Assembly: GCA_030442035.1 (NCBI GenBank)
Contig: JAUJEA010000002.1
Coordinates: 1 to 64,000, forward strand
Source: Splendidivirga corallicola
GTDB lineage: Bacteria; Bacteroidota; Bacteroidia; Cytophagales; Cyclobacteriaceae
Length of the DNA stretch: 64,000 nt
Direction: 5' to 3'
The notes below the pieces were generated by a model, which had not been told where the DNA came from, ran no database searches, and was given only the letters and a program-made list of their open reading frames with translations. Numbering within the stretch: position 1 is the stretch's first letter; every line of letters begins with the position of its first letter. Positions 10,388 through 18,965 of the stretch are shown here, one piece after another. A program made the position numbers and the translations under genes.

Positions 10388-10900
10388 TCAATCTATTAAA
10401 TCCAACTTCATCAAATAATCTCGTTGTACATCACTCCCTAACCTAAAAATATGCTCTCCATATTGCTTGAAGCCACATTTTTCATAAAACGCAATAGCCC
10501 TGAAATTCTTCTCCCAAACGCCCAGCCAAAGCACCTCATAGCCACCTCGCTTTGAAATCCCAATGGCTTCATCAATCAATAACTTACCCAATCCTTTTCC
10601 TATTTGATTTTTAAGCACATAGATCCTTTCTAGCTCGATGACCTGTTTCTTTTCTAACTTTTCAGATCTCTTTTTTCTCAACTTCAAATAGCCTACCGCT
10701 TCATCCTTATCAAACATAATGTAATACATAGATTTAGGGTCATGAAGTGATTCGCGTAATCGTTCGTGGGTGAAATGCGCCTCCAGATATTCTTGCATAT
10801 CTTCTTCCGTATTCTGATCAGCATAGGTCTCCAGGAAAGTTTGCTGGGTCAGTTTTTGCAATATATCCAGATCTTCAATACCAGCCTTTCTAATTTCCAT
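10388..10900 (-). CDS. GNAT family N-acetyltransferase
   Basis: A 170-residue cytoplasmic acyltransferase using acetyl-CoA. Motif A is IYVLKNQIGKGLGKLLIDEAI (Q-x-x-G-x-G binds the CoA pyrophosphate) and the later GLGVWEKNFRAIAFYEKCGF-like block (here LGVWEKNFRAIAFYEKCGFK) is the usual motif B. The N-terminus MEIRKAGIEDLDILQKLTQQTF is typical of single-domain members. The substrate cannot be inferred; neighbours give no clue. Confidence 0.92.
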   Translation of the reverse strand: MEIRKAGIEDLDILQKLTQQTFLETYADQNTEEDMQEYLEAHFTHERLRESLHDPKSMYYIMFDKDEAVGYLKLRKKRSEKLEKKQVIELERIYVLKNQIGKGLGKLLIDEAIGISKRGGYEVLWLGVWEKNFRAIAFYEKCGFKQYGEHIFRLGSDVQRDYLMKLDLID

Positions 10901-10994
10901 TTAGTGAGTTGTTAGGGGCTTAAAATCTTGAAGAAATAGCCAAATCCAATTCAATCTTTTCACCCAATAGATCTCCAGGAATTAAACTATTTTT

Positions 10995-11471
10995 TTAATT
11001 TTCTTTTACCATCGTTGTTGCCTTATGATGAATTGGGAAATTGCAGGAATTGGCAATAAAACACATCTTATTTGCTTCAGCATGCAATTGATCGGCTTTT
11101 TCAATCATGTCTTCATTCTTAACCTTGACAACAGGATTCAATGTTACTTCTCGGAATCTACCACTTCCATTTGTCGCCTCCTCCATTGTTCCGGTAGCAT
11201 TGTCAACATAATCTATAACAATAATCTTGTTCACAGCACACAGATGCAAATACCACAGCATATGACACGATGAAAGGGATGATACCAAAAGCTCCTCCGG
11301 GTTGTATCTTGTTTTATCTCCCAGAAATGATGGATCGGAAGAACCTGGTATTTCCAATCCTTTTCCCTTTACAGAAACAATATGATCACGATTGTAGGAT
11401 TTATAATCAAGGGTTCCCTTTCCAAGGTTACCGGTCCATCTCATCGTTATATTATAATGATGTTCTTTCAT
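10995..11471 (-). CDS. OsmC/Ohr family peroxide-detoxifying protein
   Basis: OsmC-type thiol peroxidase, 158 residues. The family's two reactive cysteines are present: Cys69 in SSLSSCHMLWYLHLC and Cys137 in EANKMCFIANS. The proposed role is reduction of organic hydroperoxides in the cytoplasm. Extra cysteines at 78 and 143 are unusual. The sequence is closer to the OsmC-like subgroup than to classical Ohr. It lies 48 bases from the YfiT-like gene upstream on the same strand, so the two may be one operon of thiol/stress functions. Confidence 0.9.
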   Translation of the reverse strand: MKEHHYNITMRWTGNLGKGTLDYKSYNRDHIVSVKGKGLEIPGSSDPSFLGDKTRYNPEELLVSSLSSCHMLWYLHLCAVNKIIVIDYVDNATGTMEEATNGSGRFREVTLNPVVKVKNEDMIEKADQLHAEANKMCFIANSCNFPIHHKATTMVKEN

Positions 11472-11519
11472 AAAATTAGCTCCTTTCGATCAATATTAAA
11501 CCAATACTTCAATAATACC

Positions 11520-12068
11520 CTAAGGCTTAACAGATGCGCTATGTTTGACTAGATTAATATGGGCCAAGTGATGTTCCCCATGCCAGGCATATAAAGCCAG
11601 TGATGTATCCAGTCTCATAGGATGTTTCATTTCAGGATGTTGGAAGGTCCTATGAAAATCCTGCTCATTCATGCTTTTCAACAGAATTACCCACCTTTCA
11701 TGAAGCGACGCCAAGAGATTCAATGAAACATCAATTGAAATCTTTGAATCCGGGAGTTCAGCCCATCTATCCTCATAGTAAGCCTTGATGGATGGATTAT
11801 CTTCCGTAAGCGTCCACTTGAATCGTATATAACTGTTCATATGGCTATCCGGGACGTGGTGAATGACCTGCCGAACCGTCCAGCCATTGGGACGATATGG
11901 TGTATCCAGCTCATCTTCAGTAATGCCGTCAACAGCTTTTTTCATTTGTACAGGCAACGATTCTATTTGGTTAATATAGCGCTCAATCTCGCTGGGACCA
12001 ATGAAACCCGGCTTTGAGAATCTTCCAATAGGATATTTGAGTTTTTCGATTGCAGGATTTGTACTCAT
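11520..12068 (-). CDS. YfiT-like DinB-fold metal-dependent protein (bacillithiol transferase family)
   Basis: 182-residue four-helix DinB-like protein. The start YPIGRFSKP, the block GWTVRQVIHHVPDSHM and the C-terminal YAWHGEHHLAHI match Bacillus YfiT, where three histidines hold a metal; here these should be His70, His163 and His167. YfiT/BstA-type proteins are proposed to conjugate bacillithiol to electrophiles. Annotation databases often call this family a putative metal-dependent hydrolase. No bacillithiol biosynthesis gene is in the window. Confidence 0.88.
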   Translation of the reverse strand: MSTNPAIEKLKYPIGRFSKPGFIGPSEIERYINQIESLPVQMKKAVDGITEDELDTPYRPNGWTVRQVIHHVPDSHMNSYIRFKWTLTEDNPSIKAYYEDRWAELPDSKISIDVSLNLLASLHERWVILLKSMNEQDFHRTFQHPEMKHPMRLDTSLALYAWHGEHHLAHINLVKHSASVKP

Positions 12069-12314
12069 AATGATATTAGCGACTATTTCACACTAAGATA
12101 ATCCTTGTTATGGAATTACTTCCTGCCGGAAAACATATTTTAAATAGTCCGGTTTTGTAGGTATCGAATATTTAAAATTGTCTTAGGTCGGACCTATTTT
12201 ATTGAATTTATATGGGACTCACAACATGGATTGTATTGTTTTTATTAAATTAGGAATTGAAATATATTACCATTAAACAATTGTTAAACCCTTTACCTAC
12301 CTAAAGAAAAGATC

Positions 12315-14312
12315 ATGGAACGATCCTTGCACAAATTAGCATTTCCTTTACTTGTCGTGTGTTTATCAATAAGCACTATCTTGCCTGCTTTTAGTCAGGA
12401 CGAACTGTCGATAAAAGTAGAACCTGAAAACCTTGTGATGAATGTTGGAGAAAAACTCAAAATCAAGGCTTATGTTGTTGATAAGAATGGGAAAAGAATC
12501 AAAGATAGAAAAATTGGTTATTACTCCAGAAAACGACGAGCCGTGGGCGTAGATTCCACTGGCCTTGTTACTGCTTATGCTCCCGGTAGTTACAGTCTGA
12601 TCATCATTAGTCCGGATGAAAAAAAATATCTGCGATCAGATTATAAAGTAGAAGTGAGCTACCCGCCAATTACAAAAGTTGAAATTCAACAAGTACCAAA
12701 TCATATCTATGCCGGCACTTCCATTCCATTGAATATTAAGGTCTTTGATAAAATGGATATGGAGCGTAAAGACGTTTCCGTTGAATTGAGTTCTGCAAAC
12801 AAGACGATTGCCAATACCGATCAGTTTTTCAATTTACATGCCCGGAAACCAGGAAAGACCACAATCACCGCAAGTGTGGAAGGCATCACTGGGAAACTCA
12901 ATGTTGAGATCATTGAAAATCCTGTTGTTAGAATAGAACTGACCTCAAACGCAGAGGGTGGCAGGACAGGCGATGTATTTCATTTTACTGCAACGGCTCT
13001 GGATAAAAAAGGAAATAAAATTGAAGATGCTCCAATCACATATACATATCATGGAGTTGCTGATGATGTGTCATCGAGTGCATCAGGACTGGTTAAAGAT
13101 GATGGCAGGTTTGTGGCTGATGAAGCAGGGCGCTACACAATCACAGCAAGCAGTGGGCCATTCTCAGCGAGTAAAATGCTGCAAATTGCCCCCAGAAATG
13201 TAAAAAGAAAGCTCGACCTTGTTGGAAAAGGTTTGGTTAATGACAAGCACACATCTGATTTTTGGATATGGGAAGGTGTTGATGGCAAAGATTATGGTGT
13301 GACCGGTACCTGGGGTGCTGATGGTACAGCTTATTTCTGGGACGTTACAGATCCTGCTAACATTCAGAAAATTGACAGTATCCAGGTGGATGCACGAACA
13401 GTGAATGATGTGAAAATATCCGAAGATGGAAAGATTTGTGTGATTAGTCGCGAAGGAGCTTCAAACCGGAAGAATGGCATTGTTATTATTGATGTCACCA
13501 ATCCCAGAGATACCAAAATAATTTCCACATTCACAGAGAATCTTACCGGAGGGGTTCACAATCTTTTCATTTATCAAAATCATGTTTATGCATTGAGTGC
13601 CGGACAGAAATATTACATTATCAATATTGAAGATCCAAAACAGCCAAGGATCGTCAGTAAATTTGAACTTGATACTCCCGGACACGCTATACATGATGTT
13701 TGGGTTGAAGATGGTATTGCCTATTCATCTAATTGGTCAGACGGGGTCTACCTTGTGGATGTTGGCAACGGCATTGCCGGAGGATCACCGGAAAACCCTG
13801 TGGCATTTGCCAATTATGAATATCCAAGTGGTGCGCATCATGCTACTTTTCCTTTTAAAAGTAAATCAACCGGAAAGTTCTATACTGTATTGGGAGATGA
13901 AATATTCCCTTATGGTCTGAATCTTAACGGACCCAATGTTGCCGGGGGATTTCTACATTTCGTTGATTTCACCGATTTGGAAAACCCTGAGGAGATTGCC
14001 CGTTTTGAAGTGCCTGGAGCAGGATCTCACAACTACTGGATTGAGGATGAAACTTTATACGTCGCGTTTTACAATGGTGGTGTAAGAGTGGTAGATATCA
14101 GTGGAGAACTTATGGGGGATCTCTACAAACAAGGAAGGGAAATAGCCTGGATACTTCCCAGTGCCGCTGATGGATACATACCAAATTCTCCATTTACCTG
14201 GGGCGCACAGCTTTATAAAGGACATATATTTTATTCCGATTGGAATAGTGGTTTATGGGCTGCTAAGCTTGAGCCTGAAAAACCTGAAAACACCAAAATT
14301 CAAACCAAGTAG
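12315..14312 (+). CDS. Secreted Ig-like plus LVIVD-repeat beta-propeller protein
   Basis: 665 residues with a clear signal peptide (about 1-27, ending LPAFS). Residues about 30-300 hold three bacterial Ig-like (Big-type) domains with the VSVNVG-like pattern EPENLVMNVGEKLKIKAYVVD and VEIQQVPNHIYAGTSIPLNI. Residues about 305-655 are LVIVD-type propeller repeats: VWVEDGIAYSSNWSDGVYLVDV, LVDVGNG, LYVAFYNGGVRVVDIS. LVIVD repeats occur in bacterial and archaeal surface proteins of unknown function. The gap to the next gene is 9 bases, so both are made and probably act together. Confidence 0.87.
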   Translation: MERSLHKLAFPLLVVCLSISTILPAFSQDELSIKVEPENLVMNVGEKLKIKAYVVDKNGKRIKDRKIGYYSRKRRAVGVDSTGLVTAYAPGSYSLIIISPDEKKYLRSDYKVEVSYPPITKVEIQQVPNHIYAGTSIPLNIKVFDKMDMERKDVSVELSSANKTIANTDQFFNLHARKPGKTTITASVEGITGKLNVEIIENPVVRIELTSNAEGGRTGDVFHFTATALDKKGNKIEDAPITYTYHGVADDVSSSASGLVKDDGRFVADEAGRYTITASSGPFSASKMLQIAPRNVKRKLDLVGKGLVNDKHTSDFWIWEGVDGKDYGVTGTWGADGTAYFWDVTDPANIQKIDSIQVDARTVNDVKISEDGKICVISREGASNRKNGIVIIDVTNPRDTKIISTFTENLTGGVHNLFIYQNHVYALSAGQKYYIINIEDPKQPRIVSKFELDTPGHAIHDVWVEDGIAYSSNWSDGVYLVDVGNGIAGGSPENPVAFANYEYPSGAHHATFPFKSKSTGKFYTVLGDEIFPYGLNLNGPNVAGGFLHFVDFTDLENPEEIARFEVPGAGSHNYWIEDETLYVAFYNGGVRVVDISGELMGDLYKQGREIAWILPSAADGYIPNSPFTWGAQLYKGHIFYSDWNSGLWAAKLEPEKPENTKIQTK

Positions 14313-14321
14313 CGAAGGGAC

Positions 14322-15479
14322 ATGAAACAGATAAGAAATTTATTTTTTCTAATCACCTGCCTGATCTTTTCCGGTCAATTGATCGGGCAAGATTACTATG
14401 TATATGTAACGGCTGAGTCGGAAGATGAAGTGGCTGTGATCAAGTTTGACGGCAAAACCGCAAGGGCTGTCGAAACCATTAAGGTTGGCGTGTGGCCGGC
14501 TGAAATCGAAGGACCCCATGGCATTACCGTAGCACCTGATGGTAAACACTGGTATCTGACCATGGCGCATGGAAACCCATACGGAACACTTTATAAATAT
14601 TCTACAGAGACAAATGAGGTTGTCGATCAAACCACATTGGGATTATTTCCAGCTACCATGCAGATCTCCAAAGCTACCGGGCTATTGTATTGTGTTAATT
14701 TTAATCTGCACGGCGATATGGTGCCCAGTTCCGTTTCTGTTGTAGATCCGGAAACCATGACTGAGCTTAAACGCATTACTACCGGGGCCATGCCTCATGG
14801 TTCAAGGATTTCTCCTGATGGCATGAAGCAATACTCTGTGGCTATGATGTCCGGTGAACTTTTTGAAATAGACGCTTTTAAACTTGAAATAAGCAGGACC
14901 CTATCATTGGATGAAGATGAAAAAGAGATGCATGCTAACCATCAAAAAATGGATCACAGTCAGATGGACCATTCTAAAATGGATCATAGCAAAATGAATC
15001 ATCAAAAGCATGGCATGCAACATAAGCATTCAAAAACAAAACCCACCTGGGTAATACCCCATCCAACTAATAATAAAGTTTATATCGCAGGAAATGGTAT
15101 TAACAAAATTTTGGAAGTAGATCTCAAAGAGTGGAAAATCACCAGAAAATTCGAAACCGGTAAAGGTCCCTATAATGTAGAGATCACACCTGATGGCACC
15201 AAAATGGTTGCCACATACAAATCGGATGGAGCCACGGGAGTTTGGGATATTGAAAAGGGCACCGAGCTGGCAAAAGTTCAAAACAGTCGAAAAGTTTCTC
15301 ACGGAATAGCCATTTCTCCGGATAGCCGTTATGCATTTGTTTCTGTCGAAGGGATTGGAGGAGAGCCAGGATCAGTTGATGTTATCGATCTGGAGACCCT
15401 ACGAATCGTGGATACAGCGAATATTGGTAAACAAGCCGGTGGTATTGTGTTCTGGAAAATGGAAAAAGGACATCAATAA
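14322..15479 (+). CDS. Secreted YVTN beta-propeller protein with a His/Met-rich MDHSxM insert
   Basis: 385 residues with a signal peptide (about 1-22). Propeller blades of the YVTN type are seen throughout: GPHGITVAPDGKHWYLTMAHG, MPHGSRISPDGMKQYSVAM, GPYNVEITPDGTKMVATY, VSHGIAISPDSRYAFVSVEG. Between blades, residues about 203-240 contain repeated MDHSQM, MDHSKM and MDHSKMNH units followed by a His-rich tail. These are like the Met/His motifs of periplasmic copper-handling proteins such as PcoA/CopA (known) and suggest Cu or another soft metal is bound (inferred). It is the second gene of an operon with the Ig/LVIVD protein. Confidence 0.87.
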   Translation: MKQIRNLFFLITCLIFSGQLIGQDYYVYVTAESEDEVAVIKFDGKTARAVETIKVGVWPAEIEGPHGITVAPDGKHWYLTMAHGNPYGTLYKYSTETNEVVDQTTLGLFPATMQISKATGLLYCVNFNLHGDMVPSSVSVVDPETMTELKRITTGAMPHGSRISPDGMKQYSVAMMSGELFEIDAFKLEISRTLSLDEDEKEMHANHQKMDHSQMDHSKMDHSKMNHQKHGMQHKHSKTKPTWVIPHPTNNKVYIAGNGINKILEVDLKEWKITRKFETGKGPYNVEITPDGTKMVATYKSDGATGVWDIEKGTELAKVQNSRKVSHGIAISPDSRYAFVSVEGIGGEPGSVDVIDLETLRIVDTANIGKQAGGIVFWKMEKGHQ

Positions 15480-15503
15480 TCTGTGGTCAATATTGACTGA
15501 ATA

Positions 15504-15545
15504 CAAAAAAAGCCTTCAATCGTCAATGATTGAAGGCTTTTTATT
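15504..15545. terminator. Bidirectional intrinsic terminator
   Basis: AAAGCCTTCAATC (15509-15521) and GATTGAAGGCTTT (15528-15540) pair perfectly over 13 bp with a 6-nt loop, flanked by A and T runs. It sits between convergent genes, so it can stop transcription from both sides. Confidence 0.9.
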
Positions 15546-15566
15546 ATCTCTTGTAAAAAAGTCAAA

Positions 15567-16010
15567 TCAGTTTTTACCTGCGGTTCCTTTGCAATTAATA
15601 GAAGCCAATCCAAATACCGAAGTTGAATAGCTCAAAGTAAGTTGCGTTTTATCCGAATCTAAGGTTGCGGTACCTGATATTTGCGTAAGCCCGAGTATAT
15701 CACCATTTTGAGAAGCAATATTCAGGCTCATACCACTCAAAGTAGCTTCTACCGTGCCTGCCAGTCCTCCTAGGTTATTAATATTCACTTTATCACCGGA
15801 CTTAGTAATGACTACTTCATATTCATCATTCAGACAGTCATCGGTGGCTGTATATGTTCCCAGAAAGTCCTCAATGTTGGCCGTAGGGCCCGCTTCTTCA
15901 TCATCGCCGCAAGACGTAACGCCAAGCGCGAAAATCATCAATGTTGCTAATAATAGTAAGTTTAATCTTTTCACTTTTGTTTTCTTTTTATCTGATAAAA
16001 TGGTTTCCAA
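15567..16010 (-). CDS. Small surface lipoprotein, lipocalin-like fold possible
   Basis: 147 residues. A Lys-rich head (about 8-16) and a hydrophobic segment end in the lipobox GVTSC with Cys34, followed by GDDEEAGP. Acidic residues straight after the lipid Cys are known in Bacteroidota to promote export to the cell surface. The remainder is short beta-rich repeats with two Cys (CLNDEYEVVITKSGDK and SINCKG) and resembles small META/lipocalin-like domains, but I do not recognise a specific family. Function unknown. Confidence 0.75.
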   Translation of the reverse strand: METILSDKKKTKVKRLNLLLLATLMIFALGVTSCGDDEEAGPTANIEDFLGTYTATDDCLNDEYEVVITKSGDKVNINNLGGLAGTVEATLSGMSLNIASQNGDILGLTQISGTATLDSDKTQLTLSYSTSVFGLASINCKGTAGKN

Positions 16011-16273
16011 AGAATAAATTATTCATTTTGATCGGGATCACCATTTGCAGTTTTATTAAAAAAACATGGGTGTACTTTATTGAATAAAAAAAGCAACTCT
16101 CTGCTAGTTGTTTTGGCTATACTTTTTCTTAAGCTTAAGAGCTTCACGGTTCTGCTTCTGAGTTTCTTGGTGGGTATATTTAAAACTATTTTAATATCTT
16201 TAACCAACAATGGTGTGTTCCCAGGGACAATTAGTTCCGAAGTATATTTTTCAAAACCAGTGTTTTAACCATC

Positions 16274-18826
16274 ATGTCGACAGCAACAATCACAAAATGC
16301 GCAAATACCATTGCGATAATCATCATCACATTGTTATGTGGTTTTACCATCATTAGAGATAAAGATGATCTGATAGAAAAGATCATAGCTAAATTAGAGG
16401 CATATCGTACTTATCAATTCCAGGAAAAAATTTACCTGCATTTCGACAAACCTTATTACACTCCGGGTGAGGATATTTGGTTTAAAACATATCTCATTGA
16501 TGGACATGATCATAGGCCTGAGTCTTTGAGTACTATCGCCCATGTAGAGTTGATCTCCCCTATTGGGAAAATATTGGCCTCCAAAAACATTAGAATCGAA
16601 AATGGTGGAGGAGCCGGAGATTTCCAATTGGCCGATTCACTAAAGCCAGGACGGTATCTTATCAGAGCCTATACAAATTTCATGAGAAACTTTGATCATA
16701 ATTATTTCTTTCAAAAGAAAATCGATCTATTGGGAGGAAACCCCTCAGAGATTGATAGGAAATCACATACAAATGATCCATCAACTCATAAGGTTGTAAA
16801 AATTTCTGAATCAAAAGTACACATACAGTTTTTTCCTGAAGGTGGCGATCTTGTCAATGGAGTTATGAGTATGGTTGGTTTTAAGGCTATGGATGAAAAC
16901 GGAAAAGGAATAGATGTTCAGGGGTCAATTGTAGATGATAAAGAACAGACTGTTTCTTTTTTTCAAAGTACCAAATTCGGTATTGGAGCGTTCAACTTGT
17001 CGCCTCAAAAAGGGAACAGATACTATGCGAAACTTTCAAATCCATCAATTGATTTAAAATTTGCCATTCCCAAGGCGCTTGACAGAGGATATGTGATGCA
17101 CACAGATAATTCCAAAAAAGAACATGTTTCCATAAACATAAAAACAAATATCCCTAAGGGACTCAGGAATGCCTCATTAATTGGTCAAATGAGAGGTATT
17201 CCGGTAGTAACCGTACCTAATTTGCCAGAAAAAGAAGAAATTAATTTAAGGGTTCCAAAATCAGGATTACAGGATGGTATTCTGCAGCTTACGTTGTTTG
17301 ATGAGAACGGTGAACCTCATTGTGAAAGACTGGTTTTTATAGAAAACGCTAAAAATGCAGTCAAGGTGGAACTCAGTTCTAATCATGAATTGTATGATAC
17401 TCGTGAGACATCTGATATTCATATTGTCCTAAAAGATCCTGAAGGGAATCCTGTGGAAGGTAATTTGTCCATGGCCATCACAGACTCCGAACTTATCTAT
17501 CAAGTGAATGAAGAGCAAGAAGATATAAAATCCTACTTTTTACTTAGTTCGGATCTCAAAGGAGAAATAGAAAATCCTGGCTATTATTTCAATGAGAAAA
17601 ATGAATACAGGAAGATTGCTCTGGATTATCTTTTAATGACTCAGGGATGGCGAAGGTTTACCTGGAAATCAATACTGAGTGATTCCATTGCCAAATTGGA
17701 ATATTTGTATGAAAAGGGATTTAATTTCAGCGGTCAGCTAACCCGGCTGGATAACGAAAAGAAACCTGTGGAGGGTTTTGTTTCGATCATGGTACACGAT
17801 GGTACTTTTAATTTCAATAAGATCGATACTGATGAAACCGGGAGGTTTTTATTTATGGGCCATGATATTATTGATTCCACTCAAGTAGTTATCCAAGGTG
17901 GCATAGAAAAGGAACGAAGGAAAAAGAAAGAGGCTGAAAGAACCAAAATTGATAAATTTGTTAAGATCAGACTGGACGAATTTCATCAGCCACCTGTGAA
18001 CACCGTCCTTCTTTCTCAGCTGCGATACTTTAACCATTTTCCAAGAATCTACCAGGAATACCTGAATGAACAAGCCAGAATACGTGCTTTGAACGCCACT
18101 TATACTGCAGATGACGATGTCATTGTATTAGAAGAGGTGGAAATCAAAGGTGCAAAGGATAGAAGGAATGATCCATTTTATAACCCGGGACAACTTTATT
18201 CAAATCCTAACCGAAGAGTGGTCATTGATTCATTAGGGTTTACACGATCAAGTATTTTAGAGACACTAAGGGGTAGAGTACCTGAATTGAATATTAGAAC
18301 TGTGGGCTTTGACTACCAGGTCAGTGTTAAAGGCGCCATATCCTATCTTGATGGTACAGCCGAACCTCTTTTTTTAGTGGATGGAGCGCCAGTCAATATT
18401 ACTACCTTCAACTCCATCAATCCCAATAACGTGTTTTATGTGGACGTGCTCAGAGGCCCAAGAGCCGCTATATATGGTAGCAGAGGGACCGGTGGGGTCA
18501 TTGCACTTTACACGAAATCAGGAGCCAATATCGAAACCAACGAATCACGAAAAGGGATCATCAATTTTACGCATCCGGGTTATTACAAGGCCAGAGAATT
18601 TTATAGTCCTGACTATACCGAAGATAAACCGGAACATGAAAGGCCCGACTTCCGGACAACACTCTATTGGAATCCATCAATTAAAATTGATTCCACTGGT
18701 AATACCACTGTCTCTTTCTTCACTGCCGATAGTCGTTCCACCTTCAAAATAATCTTGGAAGGCATTACGGAAAGCGGGATACCGGTTAGAGCTCAAAAAT
18801 TTATCAAAGTAGGTCATCGGCCATGA
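16274..18826 (+). CDS. MG2-like plus TonB plug domain protein lacking a beta-barrel
   Basis: 850 residues; N-terminal hydrophobic segment (about 8-24) serves as signal or anchor. Residues about 45-150 resemble an alpha-2-macroglobulin MG2 domain (YLHFDKPYYTPGEDIWFKTYL). Middle beta-rich domains include GGDLVNG and a carboxypeptidase-regulatory-like segment. Residues about 636-755 are a TonB receptor plug (SILETLRGRVPELNIR, LFLVDGAPVN, VLRGPRAAIYGSRGTGGVIALYTK), but the protein ends with one more beta domain instead of the 22-strand barrel. This architecture recurs in Bacteroidota; its role is unknown, perhaps in envelope protein complexes or protease trapping. Confidence 0.82.
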   Translation: MSTATITKCANTIAIIIITLLCGFTIIRDKDDLIEKIIAKLEAYRTYQFQEKIYLHFDKPYYTPGEDIWFKTYLIDGHDHRPESLSTIAHVELISPIGKILASKNIRIENGGGAGDFQLADSLKPGRYLIRAYTNFMRNFDHNYFFQKKIDLLGGNPSEIDRKSHTNDPSTHKVVKISESKVHIQFFPEGGDLVNGVMSMVGFKAMDENGKGIDVQGSIVDDKEQTVSFFQSTKFGIGAFNLSPQKGNRYYAKLSNPSIDLKFAIPKALDRGYVMHTDNSKKEHVSINIKTNIPKGLRNASLIGQMRGIPVVTVPNLPEKEEINLRVPKSGLQDGILQLTLFDENGEPHCERLVFIENAKNAVKVELSSNHELYDTRETSDIHIVLKDPEGNPVEGNLSMAITDSELIYQVNEEQEDIKSYFLLSSDLKGEIENPGYYFNEKNEYRKIALDYLLMTQGWRRFTWKSILSDSIAKLEYLYEKGFNFSGQLTRLDNEKKPVEGFVSIMVHDGTFNFNKIDTDETGRFLFMGHDIIDSTQVVIQGGIEKERRKKKEAERTKIDKFVKIRLDEFHQPPVNTVLLSQLRYFNHFPRIYQEYLNEQARIRALNATYTADDDVIVLEEVEIKGAKDRRNDPFYNPGQLYSNPNRRVVIDSLGFTRSSILETLRGRVPELNIRTVGFDYQVSVKGAISYLDGTAEPLFLVDGAPVNITTFNSINPNNVFYVDVLRGPRAAIYGSRGTGGVIALYTKSGANIETNESRKGIINFTHPGYYKAREFYSPDYTEDKPEHERPDFRTTLYWNPSIKIDSTGNTTVSFFTADSRSTFKIILEGITESGIPVRAQKFIKVGHRP

Positions 18827-18902
18827 AAGTATTAGGTCAGAAAATTAAGGATAGGTTCAATAATGATTTTTGATTCTGAATGATATGAATTTGCCTATCA
18901 AA

Positions 18903-18940
18903 CAAAAAGGGCAGCTGATCAATGCTACCCTTTTTGTTTT
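18903..18940. terminator. Bidirectional intrinsic terminator
   Basis: CAAAAAGGGCAGC (18903-18915) and GCTACCCTTTTTG (18924-18936) form a 13-bp stem with one C-A mismatch and an 8-nt loop, with A and T runs on both sides, between two convergent genes. Confidence 0.85.
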
Positions 18941-18965
18941 TCTTGTCGAATTGTAATATAAAAAT

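Noticed and set aside
16019..16210. Short minus-strand frame in the spacer before the MG2/plug gene
   Set aside because: No family, no start context, overlaps AT-rich low-complexity sequence.
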